Below the pieces are notes generated by a model, which saw only the letters and a program-made list of their open reading frames with translations, made no database searches and had not been told where the DNA came from. A DNA stretch of 64,000 nt from an uncultured Myxococcales bacterium (lineage in GTDB: Bacteria; Myxococcota_A; UBA9042; CAIXZC01). Position 1 is the first letter of the stretch, and each line of letters starts with the position of its first letter. The translations under genes were made by a program, and so were the position numbers. This document shows positions 35,801-44,600 of this stretch, piece by piece. The stretch lies in contig CAITUV010000058.1 in assembly GCA_903895725.1 (NCBI GenBank), positions 1 to 64,000 of the forward strand, read 5' to 3'.

Positions 35801-37061
35801 CCCCCACCACTCGGTCCTCGGGGGAATCGGTGAGCCGGCCGCCGAGACGCTCCATGCCGGCGCTGAGCTGCCCCAGCACGACCGGGATGAGATCGGTCCG
35901 ACCGTCCACGAAGGTCAATGCGAGATTGACGGCCACGCCGCCGAGCACCGGCAGCAGCCCCTTCTTGCCCTCCTTCGTGGCAGCGCCGAGCACGGCATCG
36001 GTCAGGCGAGAGAGGTCGACGGGATTGAGACACGCGCCGGCAGCCTGCAAGGCGGACATGAGACGGGTTGCGTTGCGGGAGGCAACCCCCGGGCCCTTGT
36101 CCCCGGCGGCGGCCGCGATCACGGAATCGAAGTAGACCCGACACACAGGGAGGGTGAGCAGCGGGTCGGCCCAGTCGGCCGAATAGCGGACCGTCGACAG
36201 GAAGCGGGAGGCCGCCTCCCCCCGGAGCCAGCCGTTCTCGGGCCTGGCCAACCATCCGTTCAGGCGGGCGACATCCTGGGCCCTCAGCTTGCCGTCGTCG
36301 GCCACGACGGCCATGGCCCAATAGCCGATCCCCAGGTCGGCACGCCCCAACCTCTCCAGCTCTCCCCAGGCCGATGCCAGGCGCTCGCGGTGCGCTGCCG
36401 AGAAAGTCGGGTCGCACTCGTCCGGGTTGACCGCAGCCGACTCCCGGAGGAAGAGGGCCAGGGCGTTGATTACTCTTCCCCGATCTCCCCCGAGCTGGTT
36501 TGCAATCCGTTGCAGCTCGCGGTCACGCCGCTTCTGGCCGGCGTCGGCCGAGCCAGGCCGGGTCCCCCCTTCCGGTCCACCTGCGCTCGGGCCGGCCGGG
36601 CCGCTCAGCTCGTCCGTCCTGGCCAGAGCGAGCAGGAAGAGCCTGGCATCGACCTCGCCCGGCCCTCCGGCGGCACGGTCCAGACACACGTCTCCAAGCT
36701 CCTTGAAGCCGGCATCCCAGGCGCCCGATCCCCCCAGGGAGGCAACGGCCCCCTTGAGGTACAGGAGAAGCCCCCTGGTGGCGCAGGCCGGGACATCGGG
36801 AGGAAGGGCTGAAAGGGCCTCTCCCAGCGCATCGGCTGCCTCGACCGGCCGGGCTTCGTACAGTGCCTTGTCGGCCCGAGCAGCGGCCAGGAGCGCCTTC
36901 CCCCGGATTCCGCTTTCCGCAAGCTTCCCGCTGGCCAGGCGATCGAGCAGAGGCGTGCCGCGGGCCAGCAGCTCGGCCTCATCGGTCCTGCCGGTTGCGC
37001 ACCCGGTCGCAAGCCACGCTGCGAGCCCCCATCCCAGAACCGTGACGGACCACCTGGACAT
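32331..37061 (-). CDS. Giant alpha-helical lipoprotein of unknown function, 3' end extended through a minisatellite
   Basis: A 1,576-codon frame beginning with a lipoprotein signal (lipobox ATGC, C21) and GGAGGGGAGC before ATG 37061. Residues ~30-1345 are mostly alanine/leucine-rich helices with no clear enzymatic motif; the pattern is TPR- or solenoid-like and likely a periplasmic scaffold. From ~1346 the sequence changes: about 30 Pro/Thr/Gln/Ser-rich residues come from the minisatellite at 32949-33015, and the last ~195 are encoded antisense to rlmM and look like noncoding translation. In another register a TAG in the repeat tract would end the protein near residue 1360. The real C-terminus is therefore probably around 1345-1365 and the extension recent. 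No family recognised. Downstream in the PAP2 operon by 73 bp. Confidence 0.7.
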   Translation of the reverse strand: MSRWSVTVLGWGLAAWLATGCATGRTDEAELLARGTPLLDRLASGKLAESGIRGKALLAAARADKALYEARPVEAADALGEALSALPPDVPACATRGLLLYLKGAVASLGGSGAWDAGFKELGDVCLDRAAGGPGEVDARLFLLALARTDELSGPAGPSAGGPEGGTRPGSADAGQKRRDRELQRIANQLGGDRGRVINALALFLRESAAVNPDECDPTFSAAHRERLASAWGELERLGRADLGIGYWAMAVVADDGKLRAQDVARLNGWLARPENGWLRGEAASRFLSTVRYSADWADPLLTLPVCRVYFDSVIAAAAGDKGPGVASRNATRLMSALQAAGACLNPVDLSRLTDAVLGAATKEGKKGLLPVLGGVAVNLALTFVDGRTDLIPVVLGQLSAGMERLGGRLTDSPEDRVVGEIARLVSALGPFMQGWDLATLGSEIQRSAAAMDSIAALPTTPESDELVRLAPALRAGLVALLAGEQLLEGRQADAEATLARLEKTLPGDLAALLAWFGQPDHSGAILRIFGGVRKSLRIADQEGGNGFDEALKALEEASVAGPAESGWWSIGLDAARFLSFDLLAIVAHGTVPDDRIVEALARAEELAVRAVDSVALEVELPPAVEAVLRLVPAAHRAIPALLGPDDVEVAPKIAALLEQPLKEVLGDTLEDGLEKRRTVADLVIDLLRAAAGVGLTSIVEKPEEAVGKMAGFLESRMGRYPGDVRAFLALGVASARLLADPSVQPTVFDPVRPLLERHMPKLGFVPDLILAAARKNTASPEEQLALVERILSVGAPLEACGRSHAVHSLLPYKIQLLAKLGRFPEATAAWQQLDRLLRKGFAGSGSLSCFLESNSGNVMFTANVGNTVEGLLLAGKEEGTFNVGLGGRWLDGGAPQSGDQLTCQAVVPQAVRQDRVAEAHLAYAAYALLAGDDRLAHRALASAQGACQALLNASPVTLGRFKTGQLDDARKKFDYRLLAWTANLARFRGHTQIALDLEGCAAVLGSESGTAWNMARADLEEPPILLAGLPALEGFGELVWFRHQLIDPSQLKVLEDGLLKWNKKARILPAWGIRLGLDSLLLQVDPSRAATGFRTAVPDARKEPLGHSLASLMNLRLEGKEAVDDELVPKLRGLAEPAFEAGLYAEVAAAATSLAVEAQWAGTPAIGINLIEAVRERIPAEGAEVVQVNAIRTAVGLLEGGGQPDALARANAMLVDNASHLMPAGDNIQRRFQLLTFLGQTGDGASMQQYLSQLMPMLHRAVGSANGDYYILLSTHAALDLLGGDLDTESARTLASYGTSIQANADAIRFFELIVASQGLEDRQRIAREYLVFQFQGGPMPQPAPHPPSNPTRRSNPTPSQTQPASQTQPPRFAPRPMPSIRPMRPIVLFPHPSQLVLVVVQVEQAATRNRSELPCRLVIGFPLELDGEDKPGAHPSGQEALDQLEQPCGVADHVGEDPVGVRQRLRSQGESTLREDIDIGKRRYPGIERCLVHRGHVAAQRLQDPGPSSRACAEVEAPVSGARHGLDARERFPEFQVRPAGGILVVLYERNLAVWKRARTVGGGQQGHAVQERE
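32891..33015. repeat. Minisatellites between two convergent genes
   Basis: Two tracts. At 32891-32935 are four or so imperfect copies of TAGGACG-like units. At 32949-33015 the 14-mer GGGTTGGGTTTGAC occurs four times (32949, 32967, 32984, 33002) with periods 18, 17 and 18, so unit gain or loss can shift frame. The second tract is inside the 3' part of the giant lipoprotein frame on the minus strand and determines where that frame terminates. Confidence 0.9.
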
Positions 37062-37134
37062 GCTCCCCTCCTCCGGAATCCACGCAGCGAACCATAGCAG
37101 CCCTTCGGGGCGGAATCAACGCGGCAACAGCGGC

Positions 37135-37914
37135 TCACTCCTCCCGCACCGGGTGGAGCCATACGACAAGAAATGAGATCGCGCTGCCCACCAGTGCGCC
37201 GGTCAGCACGTCGGTGAGGTAGTGCTTGTCGGCAGCGATGCGAAGCACGCCGACTCCGGCCGCTGCAGGAAGGCCGATCCCCAGGACCCAGGGGGCATAC
37301 GGCGATCCCCGGCGGTACATCACGGTGCTCGTGCTGACTACCGTGGAAAATGCCAGGGCCGTGTGTCCCGAGTAGAACGAGACGTTCTGGTCCGGATCGT
37401 CGGCAAATGGACGGGGATCGGCATGAGCGTAGGGCCGCCGTCGGCCGGCCGTGAACTTGACGAGCTGGTTGGCCGCGGCGCTGGCCGCCACCCCCTGGAC
37501 GATGAGCGTGGCGTCGTCGAGAGCGCCGTTCCAGTCGCCTGAGCGGGACAGGAAATCCACTCCGAGCGCCGCCGCAGGCAGAACCCCGAAGGCCAGGATG
37601 TCGCTTGCCAGGGCGGGGGCCGAGGGGCGGTCGGCCACCAGGAAGTCCCGAGCCCGGCGGTCGATACCGGGCGGATCCCAGCGCCCTGCCGACTCATCGC
37701 ACCAGCGGCACGGGTCAGGTGCCAGTCGGTCCTTGAGCAGCTCGGGAATCACCCACCCTGCGAGGAGCAGGCCATTGACCGTCCAGTCCTGCCACAGCGT
37801 GACGTCGAGCTCACGCTCCCTCGCCTGCGCCCTGCATTCGCAGGGGTTCGCCAACTGGAACAGGAGAGCGGCACAGAGCGCCAGTGCCGGGGCGTGGGTG
37901 TTCGAGCGGGTCAT
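37135..37914 (-). CDS. PAP2-family phosphatase
   Basis: A 259-aa membrane-associated acid phosphatase of the PAP2 superfamily: signal or first membrane segment, then the three motifs KFTAGRRRPY (C1), SFYSGHTALAF (C2, catalytic His) and RIAADKHYLTD (C3, second His). C2 has Y-S-G-H instead of P-S-G-H and C3 lacks the usual Ser-Arg start but keeps Arg and His. Substrates in the family include phosphatidate, phosphatidylglycerol phosphate and undecaprenyl pyrophosphate; which applies is unknown. ATG 37914 is preferred to GTG 37923 because GGAGG is eight bases upstream of it. The giant lipoprotein gene follows. Confidence 0.85.
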   Translation of the reverse strand: MTRSNTHAPALALCAALLFQLANPCECRAQARERELDVTLWQDWTVNGLLLAGWVIPELLKDRLAPDPCRWCDESAGRWDPPGIDRRARDFLVADRPSAPALASDILAFGVLPAAALGVDFLSRSGDWNGALDDATLIVQGVAASAAANQLVKFTAGRRRPYAHADPRPFADDPDQNVSFYSGHTALAFSTVVSTSTVMYRRGSPYAPWVLGIGLPAAAGVGVLRIAADKHYLTDVLTGALVGSAISFLVVWLHPVREE

Positions 37915-37947
37915 CGTCTGCACCTCCGCCGTAGTGGGCCGGGGCGG

Positions 37948-37977
37948 ATTGCATCACTTCCGGCGGGTCCGTGTCAA
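37948..37977 (-). promoter_or_regulatory. Promoter of PAP2 and giant lipoprotein genes
   Basis: Minus strand -35 TTGACA (37972-37977), 18-bp spacer, -10 TGCAAT (37948-37953), 34 bp before the ATG at 37914. Confidence 0.5.
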
Positions 37978-38014
37978 GCGACATGCCGAGGCTCCCAAAT
38001 CGCAAAAAAACCTA

Positions 38015-38044
38015 TTGACTCGCCGGCGCACACTATTCGATCAT
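38015..38044 (+). promoter_or_regulatory. Promoter of the lamin-tail/Cys-rich lipoprotein gene
   Basis: -35 TTGACT (38015-38020) after a seven-A run, 18-bp spacer, -10 GATCAT (38039-38044), 76 bp before the ATG at 38120. Divergent from the PAP2 promoter. Confidence 0.45.
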
Positions 38045-38119
38045 GCGTGAGCCGCTCCCCTGACGACCATTGGCGGTTGTCACCCGGTGCGGGAGGCCGA
38101 CTCCTCAGGAGGAGAGACG

Positions 38120-40480
38120 ATGAAACGAATGGTTTTCCTTGCTGTGGCTCTGTTCTCGGTGGGGTGTTACCAGACGCAGGATACCGACCTGCCCATGCAG
38201 GACAATCCGCCCCCCAATTCGGCCGGAAGCGTGACCGTGCCTGCCGACGTGGACCCCTGGACCTTCGACAAGTGCATGGTCGATACCGACTGTGAGGCGA
38301 CCGCCGGCGTCGGGGACTGCCAGAAGGGGGTGTGCGAGACCGGTAAGTGCATCGTGGTCAACGTGCTCCCGGGAACCGCCTGCGCCGCGGCCGACGTCGG
38401 CACGTGCCAGGCCGGGGTCTGCAAGGCACAGGATGACGGCAAGCTGGCATGCGTGGTCTCGGTGGCCCCGGACGGCACCGTCTGCGGCGAGTTCTTCGAC
38501 GAGTGCGGGGGGACAGCGCACTGCAAGGACGGCGTCTGCGTCGACCCGTGCGACGACGACAATCCGTGCACCGCGGACAAGTGCACCGCCGGCGGCTGCA
38601 CCTTCACCGCCCAGGCCGGGACCTGCGACGACGGGAACCCGTGCACCGAGAATGATTCCTGCAAGGATAGCATCTGCAAGGGCGAGAAGGTGTGCGACTG
38701 TACCAAAACCGGCGACTGCTTCGACCTCGAGGACGGCGACCTGTGCAACGGGACGCTCGAGTGCAAGGAAGGACAGTGCGTCGTGAAGAAGGATACCGTG
38801 GTCAAGTGCCCGGAAACCGGCTTCGAGCCCTGCCAGACCAACGTCTGCGTCCCGGAAACCGGCAAGTGCCAGCTCGAAGTCGCTGCGGACGAAGATCCTT
38901 GCGACGACAAGGTCGACTGCACCGACGCAACGTTCTGCGTGGCCGGAGCGTGCACCGGGATCGGCAGCTACACCTGCGAGGTGCTGTGCGACGACACGAT
39001 CGACGAAGACAAGGACGAGCTGGCCGACTGCCTCGACTCGGACTGCTTCGGAATCGGCGAATGCCCCACTCCCGCGTGCGAGGACGGCACCTGCCAGGAC
39101 TTCGCCGGTGAGACCTGCGCCAACTGCCCGGAGGATTGCGGCAAGTGCCCGCCCGAATGCGGTGACGGAGAAGTCACCCCCGAGACTGGCGAGGAATGCG
39201 ACGACAATAACAAGGAGTCGGGCGATGGTTGCGACGAGGCCTGCAAGGTCGAGCCGCAGGCGGCGGAGCCGGGCGACGTCATCGTGACCGAGATCATGAA
39301 GAACCCGGAGGTGGTCGACGATTCCAACGGAGAGTGGTTCGAGCTGCTCAACACCACGGTCAAGGACATCGACGTCAATGCCTGGACCGTGAAGGATTCG
39401 GGAACCGACTCCCATCGCATCTTCGCCATGGGCGGCGTCGTCATTCCGGCGGGTGGATATTTTGTGCTTGGCGTCAACGACGACGTCCTGACCAACGGCG
39501 GGATCGTCCTCGGCTATGAGTACACGGCATTCACTCTGGGCAACAAGGAGGACGAGATCATCCTGTCGTCTGGCGAGGTCGTCGTGGATCAGGTGGCGTA
39601 CACCGACGGTGCCCCGTTCCCCGTGGGCGATGGGGCGAGCCTCAGCCTCTCCCCGGCCAAGCTGACCGGAGCCGACAACGACGTCGGCGAGAACTGGTGC
39701 GACGGACAGGTCGCCTACGGTGACGGTGACCTCGGAACGCCGGGTGCGGCCAACACCGTGTGCCCCGTGTGTGGCGACACGGTCTGCAACGGGAGCGAGA
39801 CCTGTGCGGACTGCGACGACTGCAAGTGCGCCGACGGGTTCGACTGCAAGGAGAAGAAGTGCGTGGCGCTTGCCCCGTACGGGGAGAAGTGCTCCGTTGC
39901 CGCTGACTGCGCCTCCAAGTTCTGCGTGGACGGCGTGTGCTGCAACACGGCGTGCACCGGCCTTTGCGAAACCTGCGCCAAGGAAGGCGTGGAGGGAACC
40001 TGCACCAAGTACGCCATTGGTGCCGACCCCCAGAACGAGTGCGGCCTGTGCCAGGCCTGCGACGGAAACGGGGCCTGCGCTGCGGTGCCTGCCGGTACCG
40101 ACCCGTCCAATGACTGCACCGAGACGGTCAAGTCCACGTGCGGGCTGAGTGGCACCTGCGATGGCAAGGGGGCCTGCTCCCTGTGGGATATCACCACCGA
40201 GTGCCTGGCCGCCACGTGCGTCGGCACGGACTTCAACACGGTGGACAAGTGCGATGGCAAGGGCGCCTGCGCCGATGCCGGCAAGGTGAGCTGCTGCCCG
40301 TTCAAGTGCGACGCTGCCGGGAAGGCCTGCATGACGGCCTGCAATACTGACGCGGATTGCTGTGCAACGGCCTTCTGTGCCACCCAGAAAGTGTGCAAGG
40401 ACAAGAAGCCGGCCGGGCAGAACTGCCAGGGCAACAGCGACTGCATCTCCGGCAAGTGCACCGGGGGCAAGTGCGAGTAG
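38120..40480 (+). CDS. Cys-rich lipoprotein with a lamin-tail-like domain
   Basis: A 786-aa lipoprotein with lipobox SVGC (C16). Residues ~40-390 are Cys-rich repeats (CDDDNPCTADKC, CDDGNPCTENDSC, C-G-D-G, CDDNNKESGDGC), typical of myxococcal surface proteins. Residues ~390-545 form a lamin-tail-like (LTD) domain: VIVTEIMKNPEVVDDSNGEWFEL, VIPAGGYFVLG and a closing P-G-A-A-N. The rest is again Cys-rich (CGDTVCNGSETCADC and following). LTD domains in bacteria sit on secreted or surface proteins with binding or nuclease partners; none is seen here. AGGAGG lies ahead of ATG 38120. Dozens of cysteines imply disulfide formation in the envelope. Confidence 0.85.
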   Translation: MKRMVFLAVALFSVGCYQTQDTDLPMQDNPPPNSAGSVTVPADVDPWTFDKCMVDTDCEATAGVGDCQKGVCETGKCIVVNVLPGTACAAADVGTCQAGVCKAQDDGKLACVVSVAPDGTVCGEFFDECGGTAHCKDGVCVDPCDDDNPCTADKCTAGGCTFTAQAGTCDDGNPCTENDSCKDSICKGEKVCDCTKTGDCFDLEDGDLCNGTLECKEGQCVVKKDTVVKCPETGFEPCQTNVCVPETGKCQLEVAADEDPCDDKVDCTDATFCVAGACTGIGSYTCEVLCDDTIDEDKDELADCLDSDCFGIGECPTPACEDGTCQDFAGETCANCPEDCGKCPPECGDGEVTPETGEECDDNNKESGDGCDEACKVEPQAAEPGDVIVTEIMKNPEVVDDSNGEWFELLNTTVKDIDVNAWTVKDSGTDSHRIFAMGGVVIPAGGYFVLGVNDDVLTNGGIVLGYEYTAFTLGNKEDEIILSSGEVVVDQVAYTDGAPFPVGDGASLSLSPAKLTGADNDVGENWCDGQVAYGDGDLGTPGAANTVCPVCGDTVCNGSETCADCDDCKCADGFDCKEKKCVALAPYGEKCSVAADCASKFCVDGVCCNTACTGLCETCAKEGVEGTCTKYAIGADPQNECGLCQACDGNGACAAVPAGTDPSNDCTETVKSTCGLSGTCDGKGACSLWDITTECLAATCVGTDFNTVDKCDGKGACADAGKVSCCPFKCDAAGKACMTACNTDADCCATAFCATQKVCKDKKPAGQNCQGNSDCISGKCTGGKCE

Positions 40481-40525
40481 GACGGGGTTGGGAGCGGGGC
40501 TGGGGGCTCGGGTAGGCCCCGTGGC

Positions 40526-41077
40526 TCACGGGCAGGATGCACGCAACATCGGTCCTAGTCGTTCAACGGTCTTTCCTCCAACACCTCGGACACGGTCAAG
40601 CTGCTCGACGGAGCAGAACGGGCCGTTCTTCGACCGGTCTTCGACGATGCGGGCGGCCGTGTCGGGACCGAGTCCCGGCAGCTCGACGAGATCCTCGACC
40701 TCGGCTTGATTCAGGTCGAGGGGACGCTGCAGCAGGAGCGAGGCATTGCCGGACAGAAACCCGTCCCGTACCCGGGTGAAGCGGCAACCGGCTACGAGAC
40801 GGATCTGCGCCACGTCCCCACGGATTCCCGAGAGGGCGGCCCGCACCGCTCCGCCGCAATCGGGCGCGCCGGCCTGCCCGACGACGGCATCGATCTGGCC
40901 ATCGTCCCGGTTGCAGAGGAGAGCGCCACCGGCCGGTCCAATGACCTCGATCGGTTGCCCGCAGCCGTCCAGGCCCTGAGCGGGTGCAACCCGGTTTCGG
41001 GCAAACCACACGGAGAGCAATCCCAGGGCGACGACGAGGAGGAGACAGGCCGCTATTTCGGCAGCGAACCGCTTCAA
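40526..41077 (-). CDS. Membrane-anchored helix-hairpin-helix protein, ComEA-like
   Basis: A 183-aa protein with an N-terminal membrane helix (about 7-25), a short variable region with four cysteines, and a C-terminal pair of helix-hairpin-helix motifs (LNQAEVEDLVELPGLGPDTA and LDRVRGVGGKT). In ComEA this domain binds incoming DNA during transformation; a role in competence is possible, but no other com genes are in the window. The TTG start at 41077 overlaps the stop of the ACT-domain gene (TTGA) with GGTGGAAG upstream, so translation is coupled. Confidence 0.8.
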   Translation of the reverse strand: MKRFAAEIAACLLLVVALGLLSVWFARNRVAPAQGLDGCGQPIEVIGPAGGALLCNRDDGQIDAVVGQAGAPDCGGAVRAALSGIRGDVAQIRLVAGCRFTRVRDGFLSGNASLLLQRPLDLNQAEVEDLVELPGLGPDTAARIVEDRSKNGPFCSVEQLDRVRGVGGKTVERLGPMLRASCP

Positions 41078-41568
41078 GAAACGACTTCCACCTTCAGGCC
41101 GAACTGGCTGGAGAGCAGCTCCACCGCCTTGTCGAGGTTGGCATCCTCGATGATGCAGGAGACGACATCGGCCGTGGTGTTGATGGCCAGGACGTTGATC
41201 CGTTCTTCCGCCAGGATCGAGAAAAACTCGCCGGCAAGGCCCACGATTTCCTCGAGCAGCTCGCCGCCGACAACTGACAGGCGGACGATCTGGTCATCGT
41301 TCATCCATCCTTCGGCTCCGAGGCGATCCATGATGTCCCGGGTGATGGCCAGTGCGGCCTCCTGGTCGCGACGGAACACCGTGAAGGTGATGCTGGCCGA
41401 GCCGGCATCGGGAGCGTTCTGCACGATCATGGTGACCGGAATCGACTTCTCCGCCATGGCACCGAACACCGTGGCCGCAACCCCGGGCACGTCGGGTACC
41501 CCGATCAGGGTGATCATCGACTCGGTCCGCCGAATGCGTAGAGTGACCAGCTTCGCCTTACCGCCCAT
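41074..41568 (-). CDS. Stand-alone ACT-domain pair, aspartokinase regulatory type
   Basis: A 164-aa protein made of two ACT domains and no catalytic part. It matches the C-terminal half of aspartokinases: ITLIGVPDVPGVAATVFGAMAE in the first domain and RLSVVGGELLEEIVGLAGEFFSILAEERINV in the second. ACT pairs bind amino acids such as lysine or threonine. A free copy could act as a regulatory subunit of a catalytic aspartokinase elsewhere, or be a diverged sensor. GGAGGTGAGCC before ATG 41568; promoter at 41591-41620. The HhH gene follows with overlap. Confidence 0.82.
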   Translation of the reverse strand: MGGKAKLVTLRIRRTESMITLIGVPDVPGVAATVFGAMAEKSIPVTMIVQNAPDAGSASITFTVFRRDQEAALAITRDIMDRLGAEGWMNDDQIVRLSVVGGELLEEIVGLAGEFFSILAEERINVLAINTTADVVSCIIEDANLDKAVELLSSQFGLKVEVVS

Positions 41569-41590
41569 GGCTCACCTCCAGGTCCGGCAA

Positions 41591-41620
41591 AGGGTACACA
41601 CCGCCTTGCGGCAGTGTCAA
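41591..41620 (-). promoter_or_regulatory. Promoter of the ACT/HhH gene pair
   Basis: Minus strand -35 TTGACA (41615-41620), 18-bp spacer, -10 TACCCT (41591-41596) with TGTG just upstream (extended -10 type), 22 bp before the ATG. Confidence 0.45.
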
Positions 41621-41632
41621 CAGTTGATTTCC

Positions 41633-41660
41633 TTGTTTCGGCCGGGCCGATAGGTAGAAT
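41633..41660 (+). promoter_or_regulatory. Promoter of the TULIP-like lipoprotein gene
   Basis: -35 TTGTTT (41633-41638), 16-bp spacer, -10 TAGAAT (41655-41660), 33 bp before the ATG at 41694. Confidence 0.5.
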
Positions 41661-41693
41661 ACTCCAGTACCGTCTGGTACAAGGAGGCTTCCC

Positions 41694-44600
41694 ATGCAGA
41701 CTCGTAGAATTCTGGCCCTGGCAGCGATGGTGTCGGTTCTGGCTCTCCAGGCCTGCGGGGCCGATGCCCCGGTGGATCTCTCCAACGTGACGGTCGAGAC
41801 CTCGGTCGACACCAACCTGCTCAATGCCGGTTCCACGTTCACCGTGGCCTGCATGGTGTTCGACCCGGAGGGAAAGGAGCTCGATGCAGACACCGCGTTC
41901 ACGGTGGTTCCGGGCAAGTCGGTCATCGTGGATGGACGCGAGGTGACGGCCAACCGCCCGGATGTCTACACGGTGACCTGCTCCCTGGTGGACGGGAGCT
42001 TCCCGGACGAGACTCCGGAGACGGTCGTCGTCACGAAGAAGAACATCGCTTCCATCGAGACGGCCATCGACCCCAAGCAGGTCGTCGCCGGTGACCCGTC
42101 CCAGGCCACCTGCACCGTTCTGAACAAGGATGGGCAGCCCGTGGAATGGCCCGTGGAGCTGGTCATCGAGCCGACCGACGGGGTCACCGCCACCGGGTTG
42201 ACCTTGAACACGGAGAAGCCGGGCACGTACTCCGTGGCCTGCAAGACGGTGGATCTTCCGTTCGTCGACGAAACCCCCGAGACGCTCGAGGTCGTGGCCG
42301 GCAAGCCGGCGTTCGTCCGGGCCACCATCAAGGAAGAGACCGTGGCGGCCGGTACCGAGGTCGTCGTGTTCTGCTCCCTCGAAGATGATCATGGCAACAT
42401 CCTCGAGGGGCTGGCCTCCCCCGATCCGCAGGAGGGAATCGGCGTCGAAGGCACGACGATTACCCCCATGAAGGCGGGCGAGTACGACGTCACCTGCTCT
42501 CCGGGGGACGAGGCGCTCGAGCTCGAGAAGATCTCCGACCACCTGTCGGTCTACGCCGGCCCCGCGGCCAGCGTGCTCCTGACGGCCAAGCCGAAGAAGA
42601 ACGTGTACAAGATCGATGACAAGGTCGAGATCACCGGCTCGGCTGCCGACGCCTTCGGCAACCCGCTGGAAGGGTACAACGTGATCATCACGGCTCCGGC
42701 CGGCATGAAGGAAGTATCGGGCAAGTACCAGTTCACCAAGGAAGGGGAGTTCACCTTCGTGGGTACCCTCGAGCCGCCCGATGACGCCATCAAGGGCGAG
42801 CTCACCCTTTATTGCGACGAGACCGGTCCCGAGATCGTGCTGTTCAAGCCGGAGCGCGGCGCCACCCTGACGGGTGAAAGCATGGTCGATGTCGAGGGGC
42901 AGGTCCTCGACTCCCTCTCTCCGACCGTCGAGATCGAGATCAACGGGAAGGCCGTCCCGGTGGATGCAGAAGGGTACTTCTTCCACGTGGTCGAGGGGTT
43001 CCACGGCATGAACATCCTGACCGTCAAGGGATATGACGGGTTCGGCAACGACAGCAAGATCGTCCAGTCGTTCTACTACTCGACCGACTACGTCGACTAC
43101 AGCACGGGAGACATCGCCGACGTCCTTCTGGAGCAGTCGCTCCTGATCTACCTGGGACAGAACTTCCTGGATGACGGGGACCACGACAAGACGCACATCG
43201 ACGACCTGGCGACCCTGGTCGAGATCCTCCTCGACAGCATCAGCCTCGACATGCTCGGCGGGTCGATGCCGGTCGTGGACACGGTGATCCCGAACCTCGT
43301 GAACCTGCCGCTTCTCAATGTCGCAGGATTCGAGCTGACGTTCACGGGGGACCTCGGTCTGACCGTGTACATCGACCAGATTTCGATTGCCCAGCCCTAC
43401 GTCGGGATGAAGAGCCGGGACGGGGGCATCGACATGACCCTTTCCTTCTCGGGCACGCAGGACGACCCGGGCATCTTCGTGCAGCTCTATATTGAGCTGA
43501 ACTTCCTCCTGAACGTCCAGTCCAAGCTGGGAGGCAACCAGCTCTTCACCGCAGGCATCACGCCGGGGGTGGCGGTCCAGACGTCGCTGGGTGTGGAGAC
43601 CCTGCTGGTCGAAGCCTCCATGGACATCAGCAAGAAGCCGGGCGAGGACATCGAGTTCGCTCTGGCCAACCTCAACGTGGAGCCCAAGGGAATCCACATC
43701 GAGCCGCTCCAGGACCTGAAGATCGACCTCGGCTCGGTCAACTTCAACGGGAACCAGCTCATCGACCTGCCGGTAGTCGAGCTGGGCCAGCTCGTCTCCG
43801 GGATCAACGACATCCTGTCGAGCTACATCATCGACCCGGTGCTGAACTTCGTGATCCCCGGGCTGCTCGACCTGCTCGAGCCCATCATCGAAGACCAGGT
43901 GGGCAACCTCATCGGCGATCTGCTCAATCAGTTCGAGGTGGTGCTGCCGATTCCGCTTCCGCAGCTTCCGGGGGCCGAGAAGCCGGTCGAGATCACGTTC
44001 AAGACGGCGCTCTCCTCGGTGCAGTTCACGACCCAGGGGGGCGAGCTGGGGCTGGGCGCAGGGTTCTATGCCCCCAAGGGCATCGACCGCGAGGTGCTCG
44101 GCAGCATCCTGAGGGCCGGTTGTGGCAGCGGGGCCTTTGGAACGCCCGTGTTCGACACGGCCGAGAAGTTCCAGATCGGTGCGGCCATGGACATGGTCAA
44201 CGAGCTGTTCTTCTCGCTCTGGTACGGCGGTGGCCTGGCGCTCAACCTGGACTCGTCGGTGCTGGGCGGGCTGTCACTGGATGAGTACGGCGTCAAGGAC
44301 CTGGGCGTGGCGACGACGTTCTGGCTGCCCCCGATCCTGGATGACTGCACGGCCAAGGGGATGGTCGAGGTCCAGATCGGCGACCTCCTCGTCGACTTGT
44401 CCTTCTCGATGATGGGAATGCCGGTCAAGATCAGCATGTTCGTCTCTGCGGCCCTGGATGCGGTCCTGACCGGTCAGGGCAACGAGATTGGAATCCAGAT
44501 CAACGGCATTACGGACATCGGAACGCAGCTCATCAAGGTCGAAGGGGACCTGGGCCTGCTCGGGTTCGACATCGAGCAGCTCGTCGAGGGAGTCCTGGTA

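Noticed and set aside
41514..43697. A 727-codon minus-strand frame opposite the TULIP-like lipoprotein
   Set aside because: Antisense shadow; the plus-strand gene has promoter, SD, lipobox and repeat structure.
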